The notes beneath the pieces were generated by a model. The model saw only the letters and a list, made by a program, of their open reading frames with translations, made no database searches and was not told the DNA's origin. The position numbers were made by a program, and so were the translations under genes. A DNA stretch of 64,000 nt from Episyrphus balteatus (Eukaryota > Arthropoda > Insecta > Diptera > Syrphidae): contig NC_079136.1 in NCBI RefSeq assembly GCF_945859705.1, forward strand, positions 49,552,094-49,616,093, in the 5' to 3' direction. The stretch's first letter is position 1. Each line of letters begins with the position of its first letter. Below are positions 1 to 13,910 of the stretch, piece after piece.

Positions 1-1129
1 ATTTTGACTATATATATATAAAAAAAATGGTTGGTATTTTTTAAAAACCCTTCCAAAAGTGGTATTGAACAAACTGAATTAAAAAAAAATTAAATGAATA
101 AAAATAAAATGCCACTAAATAAAATTAATATAACAATCCTGCTTATTTTTAATCGTCTATACTGACAATCCGTCCGTATGACAATGTGGGCTCTATATTA
201 ATGGTCATAAATTGAAAGCCTTTCCATGCTCACATATTTCTTACTTACACATATACAAACATATAAATTTCACAATGCGTATAAACTTCTCTAAGTCAGT
301 CGTGCCAAGAAAATAGAAAAAAAAAAATAAATAAAAAGACTTCAGTTCAGAGAGTTAGTCCAAAAGCAGGAAGTTAAGATATTCCTTAGTCCTTTATTTT
401 TAGCCAAACATACACACATATATTTATAGAGTACTAAATATATATATTTATATAAGTTGGTGTATGAATCTGACAGATGCATGGCTGTGGGAAAATAATC
501 ACCAAGTACATCATGTGATTAGGTTAAAAAGGACAAGGACCATTATAAAAGGAAGCACCAGGGATATGGATGACAGCCGAAGTATGCTTCTCAAACTTCC
601 TTATGTACAAAAAAGTTGTTGGAAAATGGAGATGATGTCCTATTGAAAGTTTACAGAGCGGAAAATCTCTTTCTAATTCTATATTATTTTTTTTGTTGTA
701 TTCTTTTGTCTTTTCTCTTGTTAACCTTTCTCTTTCTCACTTTGTCACTCTCTTTCTAATTCTCTGTGAATGAATTCATTTGGAATTTTAATCTCAAGAT
801 GGTTGAGAAAAGGTATATTATATCCATAAAAAATAGTAAACTGGGGTAACAAGCAAAATGAACAAAGCTTCCCCTTTTCAAAAACACTTCTCCAATTTCT
901 GAGAAATAATGACAAATGTTATGTTTTTGCTTTCAAATGTTGGCACCATTGCTCTTGCTATTGCGCAGATAAAAATCAACCAACAACATACAAAAATATC
1001 CTAACGTGAGAGAATAATGTTAATTTGATTGGGAAAGCTTCAATTTGGCAAGCTTCTGCGCATTAATAAGTTTCAAATTGTATGTTCTTTATAGTTGCGA
1101 TGTGATGTGGGAAAATCTTTAAATTAAGG
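1..1129. other. AT-rich non-coding stretch
   Basis: No reading frame with coding character. It contains a TA microsatellite at about 11-20, A-runs, and CT-rich tracts near 690-760. Nothing was recognised. Confidence 0.5.
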
Positions 1130-2720
1130 CCGAATGCCTCTGCATTATGTTTGCAACCACCATTCCCCTCCCCTCCCCAAACACAAGACACAATCTTTTT
1201 TTTTTTTAGTATTCATGCGCTTGTCCTCAAACTCTCAAAATTATAATTTGTGTCTCTCACGCGCAATCCCGTTCTAAATTTTTGTACCGCACGCTCTCAT
1301 TCCCTGTAACACGCGTAAGAACGAATCCCAATATTCTTTTTACTCCCTTAAACCTCAAGGAATCCCATCTATCTCGCAGTTTTTACACACTGATTTCTAT
1401 TAAGGACACTTTCCCGCACATTTCACACCCTCTTGGTGGCCCACTCTCATTTTTCTCCATCCGGAAGCAAAAAGTGTGTAAAAAAGGATTCTCATCGCTG
1501 AACTGTGAAATAATATAAAAACCCCGCTAGGAGTAATGAAAACTCCTACTCTCGTGTAAAAGCTTTACTCCGAAACATCGTTTTTACATCCGCGCTTGTC
1601 GTCGTGCCAGCCGTGTTGGTCCATTTAAGATCCTTATAAACGCAATAAGGAAGAAACTTGGGACATATACAAAAAAAAAAATATATACCCTCATTGAATT
1701 ATAGCCCATATCATTGACGAGTTTCCAGAGTTTTTGGGTTAGTTAAGTCTCACGAAAGGCAACAAAATCGACTTGTCCCACTGAAGTTGACGACGACGCA
1801 CGCCAGGACTTTCTTACAGGACGAGAAAATATCAACGTTAAATAAAAAAAAAAAAAAAATAAATAAAAACAAGTTGTTAGAACATCATCAACGAACCAAC
1901 AACAGTAATATAGTAGTAGTATACTAGTACGGTCGTCGTCTATACAACAACACTACCTACGTCGTGTTGTTGGTTGTTGGTTGGTTTGTGGCATTGCTAT
2001 GGTACAGAAGGTGGTGTTGTTGTTCGGCTCTACTTCGAACCTAGAGCACGACATTCGGGCCAGGATGGATTCTAGTTCAGTGCACAAAGTGCGTCAGTGC
2101 AAGTGTGGTCTTCTACTGAGAACCAACAAGCTCTTCGAAATTTTTTGAAATACATTTGCCTTCGAACCTTCATATCAAGACGGACTTCTTGGCGAGCTAG
2201 TATTAAGTGAAAGCGCCAACGGAATATGAATTTCATTGGTACGGTATGATAAATTTTATTTGTTGTTAACAAAAAATTTTTAATATTTTGAAAAAAAAAA
2301 TTAAAAATTAATTTTAAAAAATATTTCAATATACAATATTTTTGAAAAAAAGTATCCTTTTTTGAATCCTGCCATATGGTAGACAGTGTTGTTGATGTGA
2401 TATTTTTAGGACTTTTTATAAGGTTTTAAGTGTTTTTCTTTCGTTTCTAGTTTTTGAAAAACAGTTTTTGTGAATTTTTTTAAGTTTTTCCAAATAGTTT
2501 TTGAAAAGTGTTGTGAATTATTTTCTGGTCGAATTACGTAAACATATGTTTTGAACATGGATTTTTTTTTTTTGTTTGAATTTTTTTTCAAACACAACTA
2601 CGACGGACATCGATGACGAAATTGCGGTCGATTTGTAAAACGTGACTGCCTGAAAGGGATGGGGTAGTTGGTGTATACTGTTTTTTTTTTCACTGTGTGT
2701 GACTGTGTTTTTTTCTCGCA
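1130..2720 (+). promoter_or_regulatory. GC-richer island resembling a promoter and 5' untranslated exon
   Basis: This stretch has visibly more G, C and CpG than its surroundings, with CACGCG, GTCGTCGT, CAACAACA and GTTGTTGG clusters and several CTCTCA elements around 1230-1500. Between 1590 and 2230 the composition resembles the long untranslated leaders of fly neuronal genes, with a TTCAGT initiator-like sequence at 2075. No long open frame is present on either strand. It could be an alternative promoter or leader for the complexin locus, an enhancer, or an unrelated old insertion. The choice cannot be made without transcript data. Confidence 0.3.
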
Positions 2721-5700
2721 TCAGATGTGTTAAGTGAAGGAAACAGAAAAAAAAAATTACGTTGTCTCAATAAAAAAAAAAATTTCAATCGATATCCACG
2801 TGCTTTTAGTGTGATTTTTTATGATGATGACAATATAATTGATTAATGTGAGAATTTTATTTTTATGAAGATCCTTCATTTTTGTAAAGAAGGAAGAATT
2901 TAAAAAAAAATCGTTGTCACTAGGTCATCGTTTAGTAGGTCAAATATCAAAGGTCAAACCACGTGCACATTCTGTGTGTTGTTTTTTTTTGCTTCGTTTT
3001 TCACTTATTCGAAAAGGGGTTGAACTTGATTTTACTTTATTTTTTGTGTTTGTGTGTGTAGTAGAGAAGGGTACATGACGTACGTGTGTGGCAGTAGAAG
3101 GAAAAAATGTTTGAACTTTTAAGCATTAAATATTTATGTCGTTATAAACATGGCTTCTTAAGAGTTTTTTTTTTTTTTGTATACGAGGACACAATTATTG
3201 AATGTGAATATAGGGGCTTGTTTAAATTTTATTATCATTAAAAAGAGCAGAAAACCCATAAAATAGATTGATGCATTTAACATAATTCAACTCAATTTCA
3301 AAAATAATTAGGTAAATGCAAAATTTTCGAGACATAAGACATTGGTAACTTTCCCAGATCTAAACAAAACAGAGTGTAAAATGCATATATTTTACACATT
3401 AACAAGCAAAACATTAACTTAGGAACAGTTTATTGTTTATTTATTAATATAAAAACCATTCCAAAGCTACTGACCGCTATACTAAGTTTTAAACTTATAT
3501 TATTTTCTAGAGTTCTGAGAACTAGACTTTGAAAACCGAAATTTAACTTTATTGATGTTGTCATTTTTGTTAAAAATTTTTAGCCTTTAATCCCTTATAA
3601 ACTTTTGGAGTTGCATTGAAATTTTAGTTAAGGACAAGTAAGCAGTAGTAAATTTTGCACTTTAGATTAAATACGCTGTTACATTATTTTATTCGATAAA
3701 CACTTTGATCGAATTCGGTTTTGAAAGGGTTAAAATTTGTTTATAATTATTATATAGTTAATATTAATGAAAATAAGATTTTTAAATAAGGAGGTGAAAG
3801 AAAATTAGAAGACTAGTCATTTTTCTCTAAGAACACTGGTCGGCAAAATAAATATAAAACAAAATTGGGATCAAAAACTTTGTTATGTGATGTTAATTGA
3901 CTTTAATATACTGAATTCCAAAATCTATATCAAGTCTAGTTTTTGAGCTTAACTTATCAAAGTCCAAAAAACTAAGTTTCAATGAAATTCAGATGTTTCA
4001 AATTAGTATTTTCATCAAAAATAAACATGTAAGTCATGTAACCATTAAGATCTAAATATCTAAAATTTCAATTTCCAAAATCCGTGAGAGAAAAATTAAT
4101 TTGGAGAGAAATAAAAAAATATATATTTTGACGGTAAAATATGGCTTATTACATGAGTAGTTTTGCAAAAATAAATTAAACGGTGATGTATTTCAACTTC
4201 AAAACTATCCAAAAACCAATTTATCATTGCAGACCAGTAAAATCCATTTTGAACCATTTTCAAAAAAAAAATGGTTTAAACAAGAACTACGATTTTTATT
4301 GAGTTTTATGTTGTGGAATATTAATGATTTCGAGTTATACAATTTATGATATAGGTATATCATTTTTGAAAAAATGATTTTCATACAATTTACAAAAAAA
4401 AAAAATTCAGTCTTAAACAATATAATCCATAGTTAAAAGTCTCTTATTGAATTATTCCACCTTCAAAATCCTGAAATTCGAGATAAAATATCCACATGCT
4501 GAAAGTTTTTTTAAATCAAAAATTGAATTTATTCCAAACCTTCAATTTTTCTTTAAACATTCTTGTTAATTTGATATTTTCCTCGAAGAAAGCTAAATTG
4601 TTCTATTAAATGAATAAAAAGTGCTGTTGGCATTGATTTGTATCGCAGATTTAAACTCAAATATTTTCATTTTCATTATAACATTGTTCAAATTAGTTCA
4701 TCAGCGAAATAATTGTTTCATTGGGATTTGAAGATACCAAATTCTTACAGTTTCAGGACTTGCAGCGGATTTTCGCTGTTAAAATATGTACCAGTATTTT
4801 TCTTAAGAATCAAATGTACTACACACATTTTCTTTGCGCATGCAATTTTAGTCAGAAGAAAATAAGTCGGAAGAAAATTACACTGTTAAAAAAATTTAAT
4901 TTGAAAATTGTTTTTAGTAATCGAAAACAAAAATTAAATTGATTTATGCAATATATATCTTTTAGTTTTTTTTATGAATATTTAAAGTTTAAATAACAAA
5001 TATGTACTAGACATTTCATTTTTACAAGATTTTTAAATTTGCTTTGCTTAAGTTTAGGGTTTTTCCAAAAAAAAAGTTAACAATAACGTTGACATTTTTT
5101 TACCATTTTTCGGTTTTGGTAAAATTTTTCCCTAGACGATCTTTAATTAGATTTATTTTAAATTATTTAATAGCCAAAAAAAGATATTAATACTGTTTAT
5201 CTTTAACGAAGCATTAATTTAATAAAAATATTAGTTTGGTTTTTGTTTTAAACTTTCAAAATTAAACAGAAATAATACAGAAAAGCATCTCAAATAAGCA
5301 GGTTGCATTCGAAATTATTATTTTTTGAATTCTGTTTAAATAAAAGAACACAAAAATTAAACATTTTAAACCAATTTAAGGATTATAATAATTATAGAAT
5401 CTATGCACAAATAAGTTAAATAAACCCAATAAGGATTTTTTTTTGGTTGGTAGCGACCATTTAAAATAAACTTACTTTGAAAATTATTTGTATTAAATCT
5501 GAGCTGAGCATGTCCCTTAAAATTGAGAAAGGTCTACGTATACCAAAATATCACTGAAATTTGCAAACTATTATTACTTTAATTGTTTTCTGTAATATCA
5601 AGACACCCTTTTTTAAACTCAACGTTTTTTTATTTTGGACTTTTGTTTAGATCAAAGAGTTAATACTGTGACATTTTTCAATTATTTCTACGAAAAATTT

Positions 5701-8700
5701 GCTATGTTCCTGAAATGAAAAACCTTCTTCTATTTGAAAAGAAATCTAAAATTTCTTTTTAACTCAATATGAGTTTTGAACATTGGATGAAGTTTTAGAA
5801 TTTACGAGCTTTAAAAAAAATAATCATAAATTTTGCTTTTATATGAACACTTTGTTTATAAATTATTTAGTTTAAACTCCTTTTTCACACCAATTTATAC
5901 ATGAAAATTTTTCTCGCAAGTCCATTGTCATTTTTTTCAAACTATTTGGTGTTAATACACCTATTGAATGAATTGATTGCATTTATGTTTCCATACAAAA
6001 AAGAAAATTAAAAAAAAACTGTTCAGTTGCATCGCTTTCGCAACTTGACTAAAATATATAAAACATTTAAATTTAAATACCCAAATGTATATGGTATTGG
6101 TATAATGTTACAGTACAACGATTGAATAAATAAACATTATCCTTGAATATACATATATATTTTTATTTAAACAATAAAATTCAACAACAAACATCACATG
6201 CATTCACACGCTAACCTACATAAATAAATATGTTTACATAAAAGTCACAAAATTGAGTTGTTTTGTGTATAAAAATGCGAATGAATTCCCAAAGTACCAC
6301 TCATCCTACACATGAATGGTTTTTAACAATGAATGTGTTTTATATATATATATAAAAAAAATGTGAGTATTTCGAGACTTGAATTTAATGACCATGGCTG
6401 AGTTTTATTTTTTTATTCTCTTGACAAAAAAAAAAAAACACTAAAAAAATCCTTGAAAAAATGCTTGATTCGCAAAAGCAAAATAAATTAAAATTTCAAC
6501 TTTTACAAATTTAATGTACTTCAGTTCCTAAAATGATAGAAAACAAACACCGTCAATTGTTTATTGTATGAGGCTTTTAAAGATATCGAATAAAAAAGCA
6601 ATTTTAAATTGAGTGAAATATCAAAAGAAATAATTTTCGCCACAATGGTGGTCTGTTTATTCATTTTGATGGTTCACTGTGGTGTATACGTAACCTTTTT
6701 TTTTTAAATTTTATTACTAGACGATATGGACAACTTTTACGAATATATTTTGGCAGCAATATCTGATTATAACATAAAATTGAATCACAAAAATAGTCAA
6801 ACACTTAAGCATGATCAAGTAGGGCTGCCAAAACAAGCGACAAAAACAATAGATTTCGAAAAAAAAAAAAAAAATAAATAAAAATATATGAACAATTTCA
6901 ACGTTTTTCAATTTTTCACTTGAGTTTGTCAACATTTTCTTGATTTTTTTAAAATCAGTGTTCCTCCTCTCATCATGTCCTAAAAATAAAATATACAAAC
7001 GTGTGCTTTGTGTCTAAATCTAAGTCATGTTATTTTTTTATCCCCAAAAAAATCAAATCAAGTAAAGCAAAGCTTACATGAATCTAGGTTAAGAGTCGCA
7101 CACGAACTTTTAAGTAGATACTCAATTCAATTCAATTCATCCTCAATCCTCATAACAAAATGGGTAGAGGTAGGGTACTTGTATATCTTTCTACTTTTCA
7201 ATCACATCCACACCTCTCACAGAGATATGATTTTATTTTTTTTTTCGTTTCAAAAAAACGAACTTTAAAAAAAAATAATATATTTTTCTCAATTTTGTCA
7301 TTTATAACACTCGATATCACACATCTGAAAAAGCAAATACTATTATATTATACAAGTTATATACATAGGAGGATCTAGAGAAAATATCTAGGCCTGTTGG
7401 TAAATCACATCACAAAATATACAACATAATGGTTTCTGTAAGCGACATGTAAGTACCTGCCCTACCTATCCACTTTCTGGGAATAGGGGTTGTTGAAAGC
7501 GAGAATATGTATGTGATGATTGGGGGTAGGCAGATCTATAACAATGGCTTTGTTTTTTAACCCTTTTTATATTTTTGTTTTTGTTTGTTCAAGCTTTACA
7601 CATTGACATGAAATGATATTATTAACTTGACAAAAATAGACATTGAACTTTTTTTTTTATTTTTATTTTGGAAAACGGTGAATATGTGAAAGATATAAGA
7701 ATATATTGATTTTTGTTTTTAAGGGATACAAATAAGAATAGAGGGTAATTTTTTTTTCCTATGAATTGAATCATAATAATGTCAAGAGTATTTTGTTTTT
7801 TGTTAAAATTGAATACTCTTTGTTAAGTGTACCAGAAGAAAAATATTTTTTTTTGATCATTTTTTTATTTTTTTAAGGAATGTTTATTTATTTTTAAAAT
7901 ATAAAATAAAATAAATCAAATTATTTTCAAAAGAAAAATAAACCCTAAAAATTCCATAGATAAAAGTTATTTATTATGCTTTCATATGAATAAACATAAT
8001 TTATGAAATTTATGCATAAAAAACTTTGAGTATTCGAACAGACTAACTTGATACATCGATGTAGAGAAAATAAAATGTGTTTTTTAGAATTCTTCGAAAT
8101 GGCTTTGAGAATTTTGTTTTCGAAAAACAAAATATTATACATTTTAAAATTTTTATCAATAAGCTCCAAATTAATCTTATTTCATGTATTTTACAATTAT
8201 TTTGAGTAAAAGTTATATTTTAAAAAATGGATTGCTACTTAAAAAAAGGGTTACCAGTGCCGTAGGCTGCTACAATCTGTTAGTAAAGAATGAATACATA
8301 ATAATTCTATAACAAGCTACATTATCAATTTCTGAGTACTGATGTAATTGAATTTCTGATACAAGCCTTTTTAACACATGTAATCACTTCGAAGTAGAAA
8401 CCTACTCCACTGTAATCTCATTTCATGATAAATATTTTTTTAATCCTAATCACTGTCATATTTTAGGTAAAGGGATTGTTCATTTCGTAGGTCCTTACAA
8501 ATTTTCTTTTAAATAAAGATTTTTGAATTCATATTTTCATATAAACAAAAAATGGCTTCATACTAAACTGCTTAAAGGAGAAGACTTCATTAGCACGAAA
8601 ATAATTCTTCCAATAAATTTTTTCCAAACCCATTTATTGTCTCGTTCACTGGAATAATCGTTTGAACTCAATATATTGTAGATCTTTAGCAACAAGTTTC

Positions 8701-11700
8701 TGAGACTTCGATCGAATTCGGGTAGTTTTTTTTCTAAATCATTTTTCTAGAATTCAGCACATTTTATAAAGCATGTTTGTTTCTTATAAACTTCCATAAT
8801 ATTATGTGCTCTTAAAAAATTTATAGTTTGAAAAAAGTCAGTCATTTTTATGAAACCTCAAGGAACACTGACCTGTAAAAAAATGAATCTTCAATTCTCA
8901 CCAAAAATCTGCAGTGCAAAAGGCTCTAACACATTTTCCAGAACCCATAAGTAAACTTCTGAATTGAAATTGATTTGGAGAAGGAGAAGGCTAATATATT
9001 TTTTTTTTTTTTTTTCATAAAAAGAAGCATCTCAGACTTACACCAGCACTTTTGGAAGACATCCATAATTCACTTTTTCCTGTGGATCTCTTCGGAAAAG
9101 AATCCTTACATCTCCATCATACAGCTTAAACTTCGAATTTTAGAAATGATAAAATTGTTCAATATGTTTTTAGTTCAAATAAGATGCAGCTGAACCCAAT
9201 GGAATAGTGTTTTTCAGATCTATTTGAAAAACTCGGTTACAGCACCAACTTGAGTGCTCTAATTCCATCTTTCAAGAGCCTTTTCTTAACTGAGCTTGAC
9301 GAAAATATTTTTTTTACCTATCCTGTAGCTCAACACAGATTGTTTTTCAAATTAATCGAAGGCTTGAATCAATGCCGACGACTGTACATCATCAAAAAAA
9401 CGGTCTTAGACTTATTTTTGCTTTGTAATCCAATGTTTCCTTCTACGAAGTGGTTTTTTCCATTTTTTTTGCACTGAATTACTTCTGTTCGTTTTGGATT
9501 GGATATTAACATATTGATTTTTATTTAATTTTTGAAAGAAATTTTTTGCTACTTCGTGCACAGAAACTTCATACCTCTCATGAATTCCTAGAACAACGCT
9601 CTATTTTACATAATATCTGCATTTCTGCATTTTTCTATTCGATTTTAATACAACATTACAAAGTTTAAAAAAAAACATGTTTAGATTTAAAAAATTTTTT
9701 TAATTTTCCTAGGGTGTGTTTCAAAATCGATAAGAAACTGTTTTTAAAAATATAGTGCACTGAAAACAAAAAAAAAAAAACATCTTTCAAATCACTTGTT
9801 TGCCTTTCCTTCGTAGTTCTTTTGTTCTTAATCATTCTTCCTTTTATTTTTTACGGTATTGTCCAGCAAAAATTTGCTACTAGCTAGATGTCATTTTAAC
9901 GTTGCAGTACATAGTACGTTTTATAATATTTTGAAATAAATGGGGTAATTTATACCGAGGACTAACTGTTTTAACGAGGTTTTATATTTACGAGCTTGAT
10001 TTTTTTCCAACAAACATATTTAACCAAAAATTTCAATAGGTACTTAACTTACCTATCTTTGATTTTTGTGCATTTTTTAGCATAATTTATTTCTTCGAGG
10101 TTCTTCTGTAAAACATTAGAACTTTTTTTTTGAAAAATTTCAAAAATCATTTTTATTTAAAAAATATTTTTTTTTTCTAATAACTCAGTTTTTTTTTGCC
10201 AAAATAATTAACAGTGAGGTTTTAGTAATTATAAAAATAAATTTTGCAATTTTCTTACCTTTCTTATGAAATTTCTTAAAAAAATAAATTTTTTCATAAA
10301 ATCCTTAAAAATTTTGAAAATGAGAGCCACTTTTAGTATTAGAGCAAATACGTGCATCAGAATTTTATTACATCCCGAGATATGTATATGACACGCTTTC
10401 TAGTAATTGTCAACATTCAACTTTTATTAATACTAGGCCGTTACATTTCAAGTTTTTGGAGTGTGTGGGTCATATGAAATTAATCCAAACGAATAGCTAA
10501 ATTAAAAATATGCAATAAATTGCTCCTTCTTTCAATCTAATGTCAAAAACGTTTAAGTCATAGATTTATTTTAATGCTCGTACATCAACTTGATATGTTT
10601 AAATTTTATAATATCTGCCACTCAAATAAACATTAATGATATCCAATTACCATCAAAGTTTACATAAAATATTTTTATGTATACATTTTATTATTGTTAA
10701 ACCTCAGGGTTTTTTTTATTTTGTTTGACAACCAATTACTCTTTTAATATTCAAACCTATTAAAATATTTCATACGAAACAATTTTATTTTTTTTTTGTG
10801 ACCGAAATATTATTTTTGAAACAAATTGAATGGCAACAAAATGAAAAATCCTTTTGAAAGAAAAATAAAAAGTACACATACACCCCCCTGTACCACACAA
10901 AATCTATATAATGTATAACAATTTTGAAGGACATTTATGATGACCAACATAAAGGTGCAAAATTATTATATTTTTTTTTTGTGTGTTATTTTCGTCATCA
11001 GGAGTTAAAAAGCATACAAAAAAAAAATAAAATTTGAATGAAAAGTTCAGAAACGAGGTCCGATTTATTTTATATTTTTTTTTCATATATTTTTTTATGG
11101 AAACAAAATGGACAGGTAATGGTGCTTAGTTTGAAGAGGGCCAGGGGCCAATTAGGTTATATATTTTTGGTTGAATACATTTTTGGTTCTTTTTCACTAG
11201 AATTCGGGTCATCGCATGCATTGACTGTACTAACACATATAGTTTGTGTGATGGTGTGTGTATAATACATCTGAAAAGCAGATGGTTGTTAAAATAAATG
11301 TTTATTCGTTTTTCATCTTTTTTAGAGCGAAAGTTAAAAAAAAGTTTTTTTATTTAAGGATTTTCAAATTGGGTTGGTGTAGAAAAAAAAAAAATAACAG
11401 CAAAAATTGTAGAATATTTCATTTTAAAACACATTCATAGGAATTTGTAGATTCATTAAAATATTTCCGAAGTTTGATGATAAAAGTCGTAAAAAATGTT
11501 ACGAAAAATGTAATAAATCCTAAATTGAAGCTTAAAAACTTTTGCAACAACTTCCACTTATATGCATAAAATGGGAAAAAAAAGTTTTTATTTCTCGTAA
11601 AAAAAAAAATAAATTATGATTTCCTATAGGTATCAGAGACGTTAATAATGTTGAATAACATGTTACATTTAAGGAAGAGTTAACAAAGAGATTTGTTAAA

Positions 11701-12458
11701 ATGAGAATGAATAATTTGCTAATTCTCTCTTCAACTTCAAGCATTATCAAAATTTATAGCATTTTTCGAGTGTTGAAATTTAATAGACAATAAACATTCT
11801 ATTAGGAAACTTTGAATAGGTTTTCAAATAGTATTAAAAACAATATAATTGATCCCACAATGGTTTCAAAATCAAAAAATTTAAATTTATCTCTATACAA
11901 TAATGGCTAACCACACAAAAAGTATTAAAACAAAACATAAAACAAATAATTCAATCATTTAGATTATTGCATTTAAATTCGTAATATGTATTATTTTAAA
12001 ATAAATTCGTTTGTGGTTTTTAATCTTTTATGCATTTCACACATAATTATTAATTTGAATAGTATGTTATTTTGGAAATTGAGGCTAGATTCTAAAGAAT
12101 TTTATAAATTATATTGTGTTTTTTTTTTTTGTGTGATTTATTTATTATTCATCAATTTATTTTTAATTGTTAAATAGACAAGGATTTTGATTTTGAAATT
12201 TATGTGGGTATAAATTTAAATCTTTTGTTAAGCTAATTGAAAAATAGAAAATAAAATACATGCCACCCTCGTATTATATTTTTGGGAATTTAAAGTGGTC
12301 ATTTAAAATATTTAAAGCTCTTTTAAGCATTAATTTCATAATGTTTAAATGAACGGAAACAAAAATAAAATATTGAAATATTTTTAAAACTTATATAATT
12401 ATTCTACTTATTTAAACCTAATTTCTTATTCTTAATAAAAATTCATACTAATAATTCA
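2721..12458. other. AT-rich intronic DNA without recognised genes
   Basis: Nearly 10 kb of low-complexity AT-rich sequence with frequent A or T runs of 8-16 bases, and a TA dinucleotide tract near 6341-6352. The open frames present are short, biased to F, K, I, L and N, and have no family resemblance. Motifs of the type ACACTGGTNNRCAAAA recur (for example at 3833), which may mark ends of decayed transposons. Confidence 0.55.
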
Positions 12459-12489
12459 TTTTCCTTTTTTTTTTTCGTTTCAGGTAAGA
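12459..12489 (+). promoter_or_regulatory. candidate recursive splice site (ratchet point) in the complexin upstream intron
   Basis: A nearly pure pyrimidine tract of about 22 bases (12459-12480) ends in CAG at 12481-12483 and is followed at once by GTAAGA. This juxtaposed 3' and 5' splice site (polypyrimidine, YAG|GTRAG) is the known signature of zero-nucleotide exons that allow stepwise removal of long introns in insects. It is the best such site I found in the window, and it lies in an intron of at least 29 kb to the next exon. The sequence match is direct; use as a recursive site is inference. Confidence 0.6.
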
Positions 12490-12539
12490 GAGTAACAGTG
12501 ATTTATATATTTGAAAAAAAAAGTTTTTATATTAAAATG
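12484..12539 (+). other. possible short exon after the recursive site, ending in ATG|GTAAGT
   Basis: The 56 bases after the CAG at 12483 run to a strong donor, AATG|GTAAGTTTTT (donor at 12540). Recursive sites are often followed by a downstream donor that can define an optional exon, which fits. It could alternatively be an ordinary 5' untranslated exon ending exactly at a start codon. It cannot serve as the complexin start by direct joining to 42191, because that exon needs one leading base (phase 1) and this one ends after a full ATG. No exon for the rest of the complexin N-terminus was seen between them. Confidence 0.35.
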
Positions 12540-13910
12540 GTAAGTTTTTAGTAACAAAAACAAAATATTTAGTTGGTTCTCCAATAAAAGTGATTAAATA
12601 ATGAAGAAAAAAACCATTTTCTAAATGTTTCTAGCCAAGTGGCCGGGCTTTGAAATTAATAATTAATTATTGCTAAGCTAGTACCAACAAGAAAATTTTA
12701 CCATTTTATCAGGAACGTTTTGGAATAGAAAAAATCCAGTGAACCAGTGTAATGACAATGTTATATCGATCTCTAATACAATAATTTTGAGCTACATTTT
12801 TCAATACTCTATTTAAATATCACGGACAAACTGGAAAGAAAGCCATGTTTTTTCTAACAAACCGAAGTTGCAAAAAAAAGTCTTTCCTTTCGGGAGATTC
12901 ATTTGGAAAGTTTTTCAAACTGAAATATTTTTTTTGGCACGAAAATTTCACCGGAATGAAATTTTTACTTTCAACTAAATTGATTTCGTGTTCACCTCTA
13001 TAATTTAAGATTGAGTCGCACATATTTGTTCTCAGGTCATAAATTGTTGTTGTAGTTTTTTTTTCAAAAAATTAATTTAAGTTTGAGCAATACTTTATTG
13101 AGAAGTCAAAAACGAAAGATTTTTTTTTTTAATCTAAAGAAACATTTGTTTTAAGAATTATTTTTAAATTTTTTCTTTTCTTATTTCAAAATAATTTTTT
13201 TTAGTGATTTTTAAAACATTTTGTATTAACATGTCGATCTGATCGTAAAGTAGCACAAGTCTGTAAAAAAAATAACCGAACCATACATTTTCCATGGATT
13301 TTCGTATGTTGATTTGGAATCCAGAGCCAGTTTTTGACATATACATATTTTGATAAAAATATCATGAAAATTTGTTCTCCGAAACTACTAATTCTATTTC
13401 AACGAAACTTGTTGTCGAACAGCAATTTTGTATAATTTTAAATATAAATCAAAAATAACATTTTGAAAAAATTAATTTTTGGATTTTTAAAGAAACTTTT
13501 GAAAAATTTTTATTTTTTGAAAAATCAAATTTTCCAAAATCGGACATTGGATTTTTTTGAAATTTCGGTTTTAGATGTTGATTAGTAATTTCTAAAAGAT
13601 GGCATACCAATTTTATTTTAAAACATTTTTTCCAAAAAATTATTTACTACAAATTAATTTCAAAAATACGGCTCTAAATATGAATCTTAATACAACAAGT
13701 GAAATTGCATTCTTGTTTTGGAGGGCAATTTTATTTCATATGTTGTTTTATTCCTTTGAAAAACGTGTTTTTTATGTGTTTTTCTTTAAATTTGTTTTAT
13801 ATGCCTACAATGCAATTACATTTAGATACTAGGTAAATTTCTATATAAAAAGTTCCAAAAATTCTAGCAACTTAAACTCTAAAAGCAAGTTCGTGTGAAA
13901 CAGTCGTGCA
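12540..13910. other. AT-rich intronic DNA
   Basis: No coding signal. There is an old-repeat flavour, with phrases such as AACCAGTGTAATGAC at 12742 that resemble termini seen elsewhere in the window (24166, 34113), but no complete element could be delimited. Confidence 0.5.

Noticed and set aside
8455..8472. ATTTTAG|GTAAAG as a second recursive splice site
   Set aside because: The upstream tract is interrupted by purines and the donor is weaker than at 12484.
11276..11290. Residues EKQMVVK resembling part of the complexin N-terminus
   Set aside because: Only KQMV matches; flanking residues and the exon end do not fit.
12537..12539. ATG at the end of the short exon as the complexin start codon
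   Set aside because: The next complexin exon requires one leading base (phase 1), and the only donor here leaves a complete ATG (phase 0). The expected N-terminal residues are not found anywhere between.
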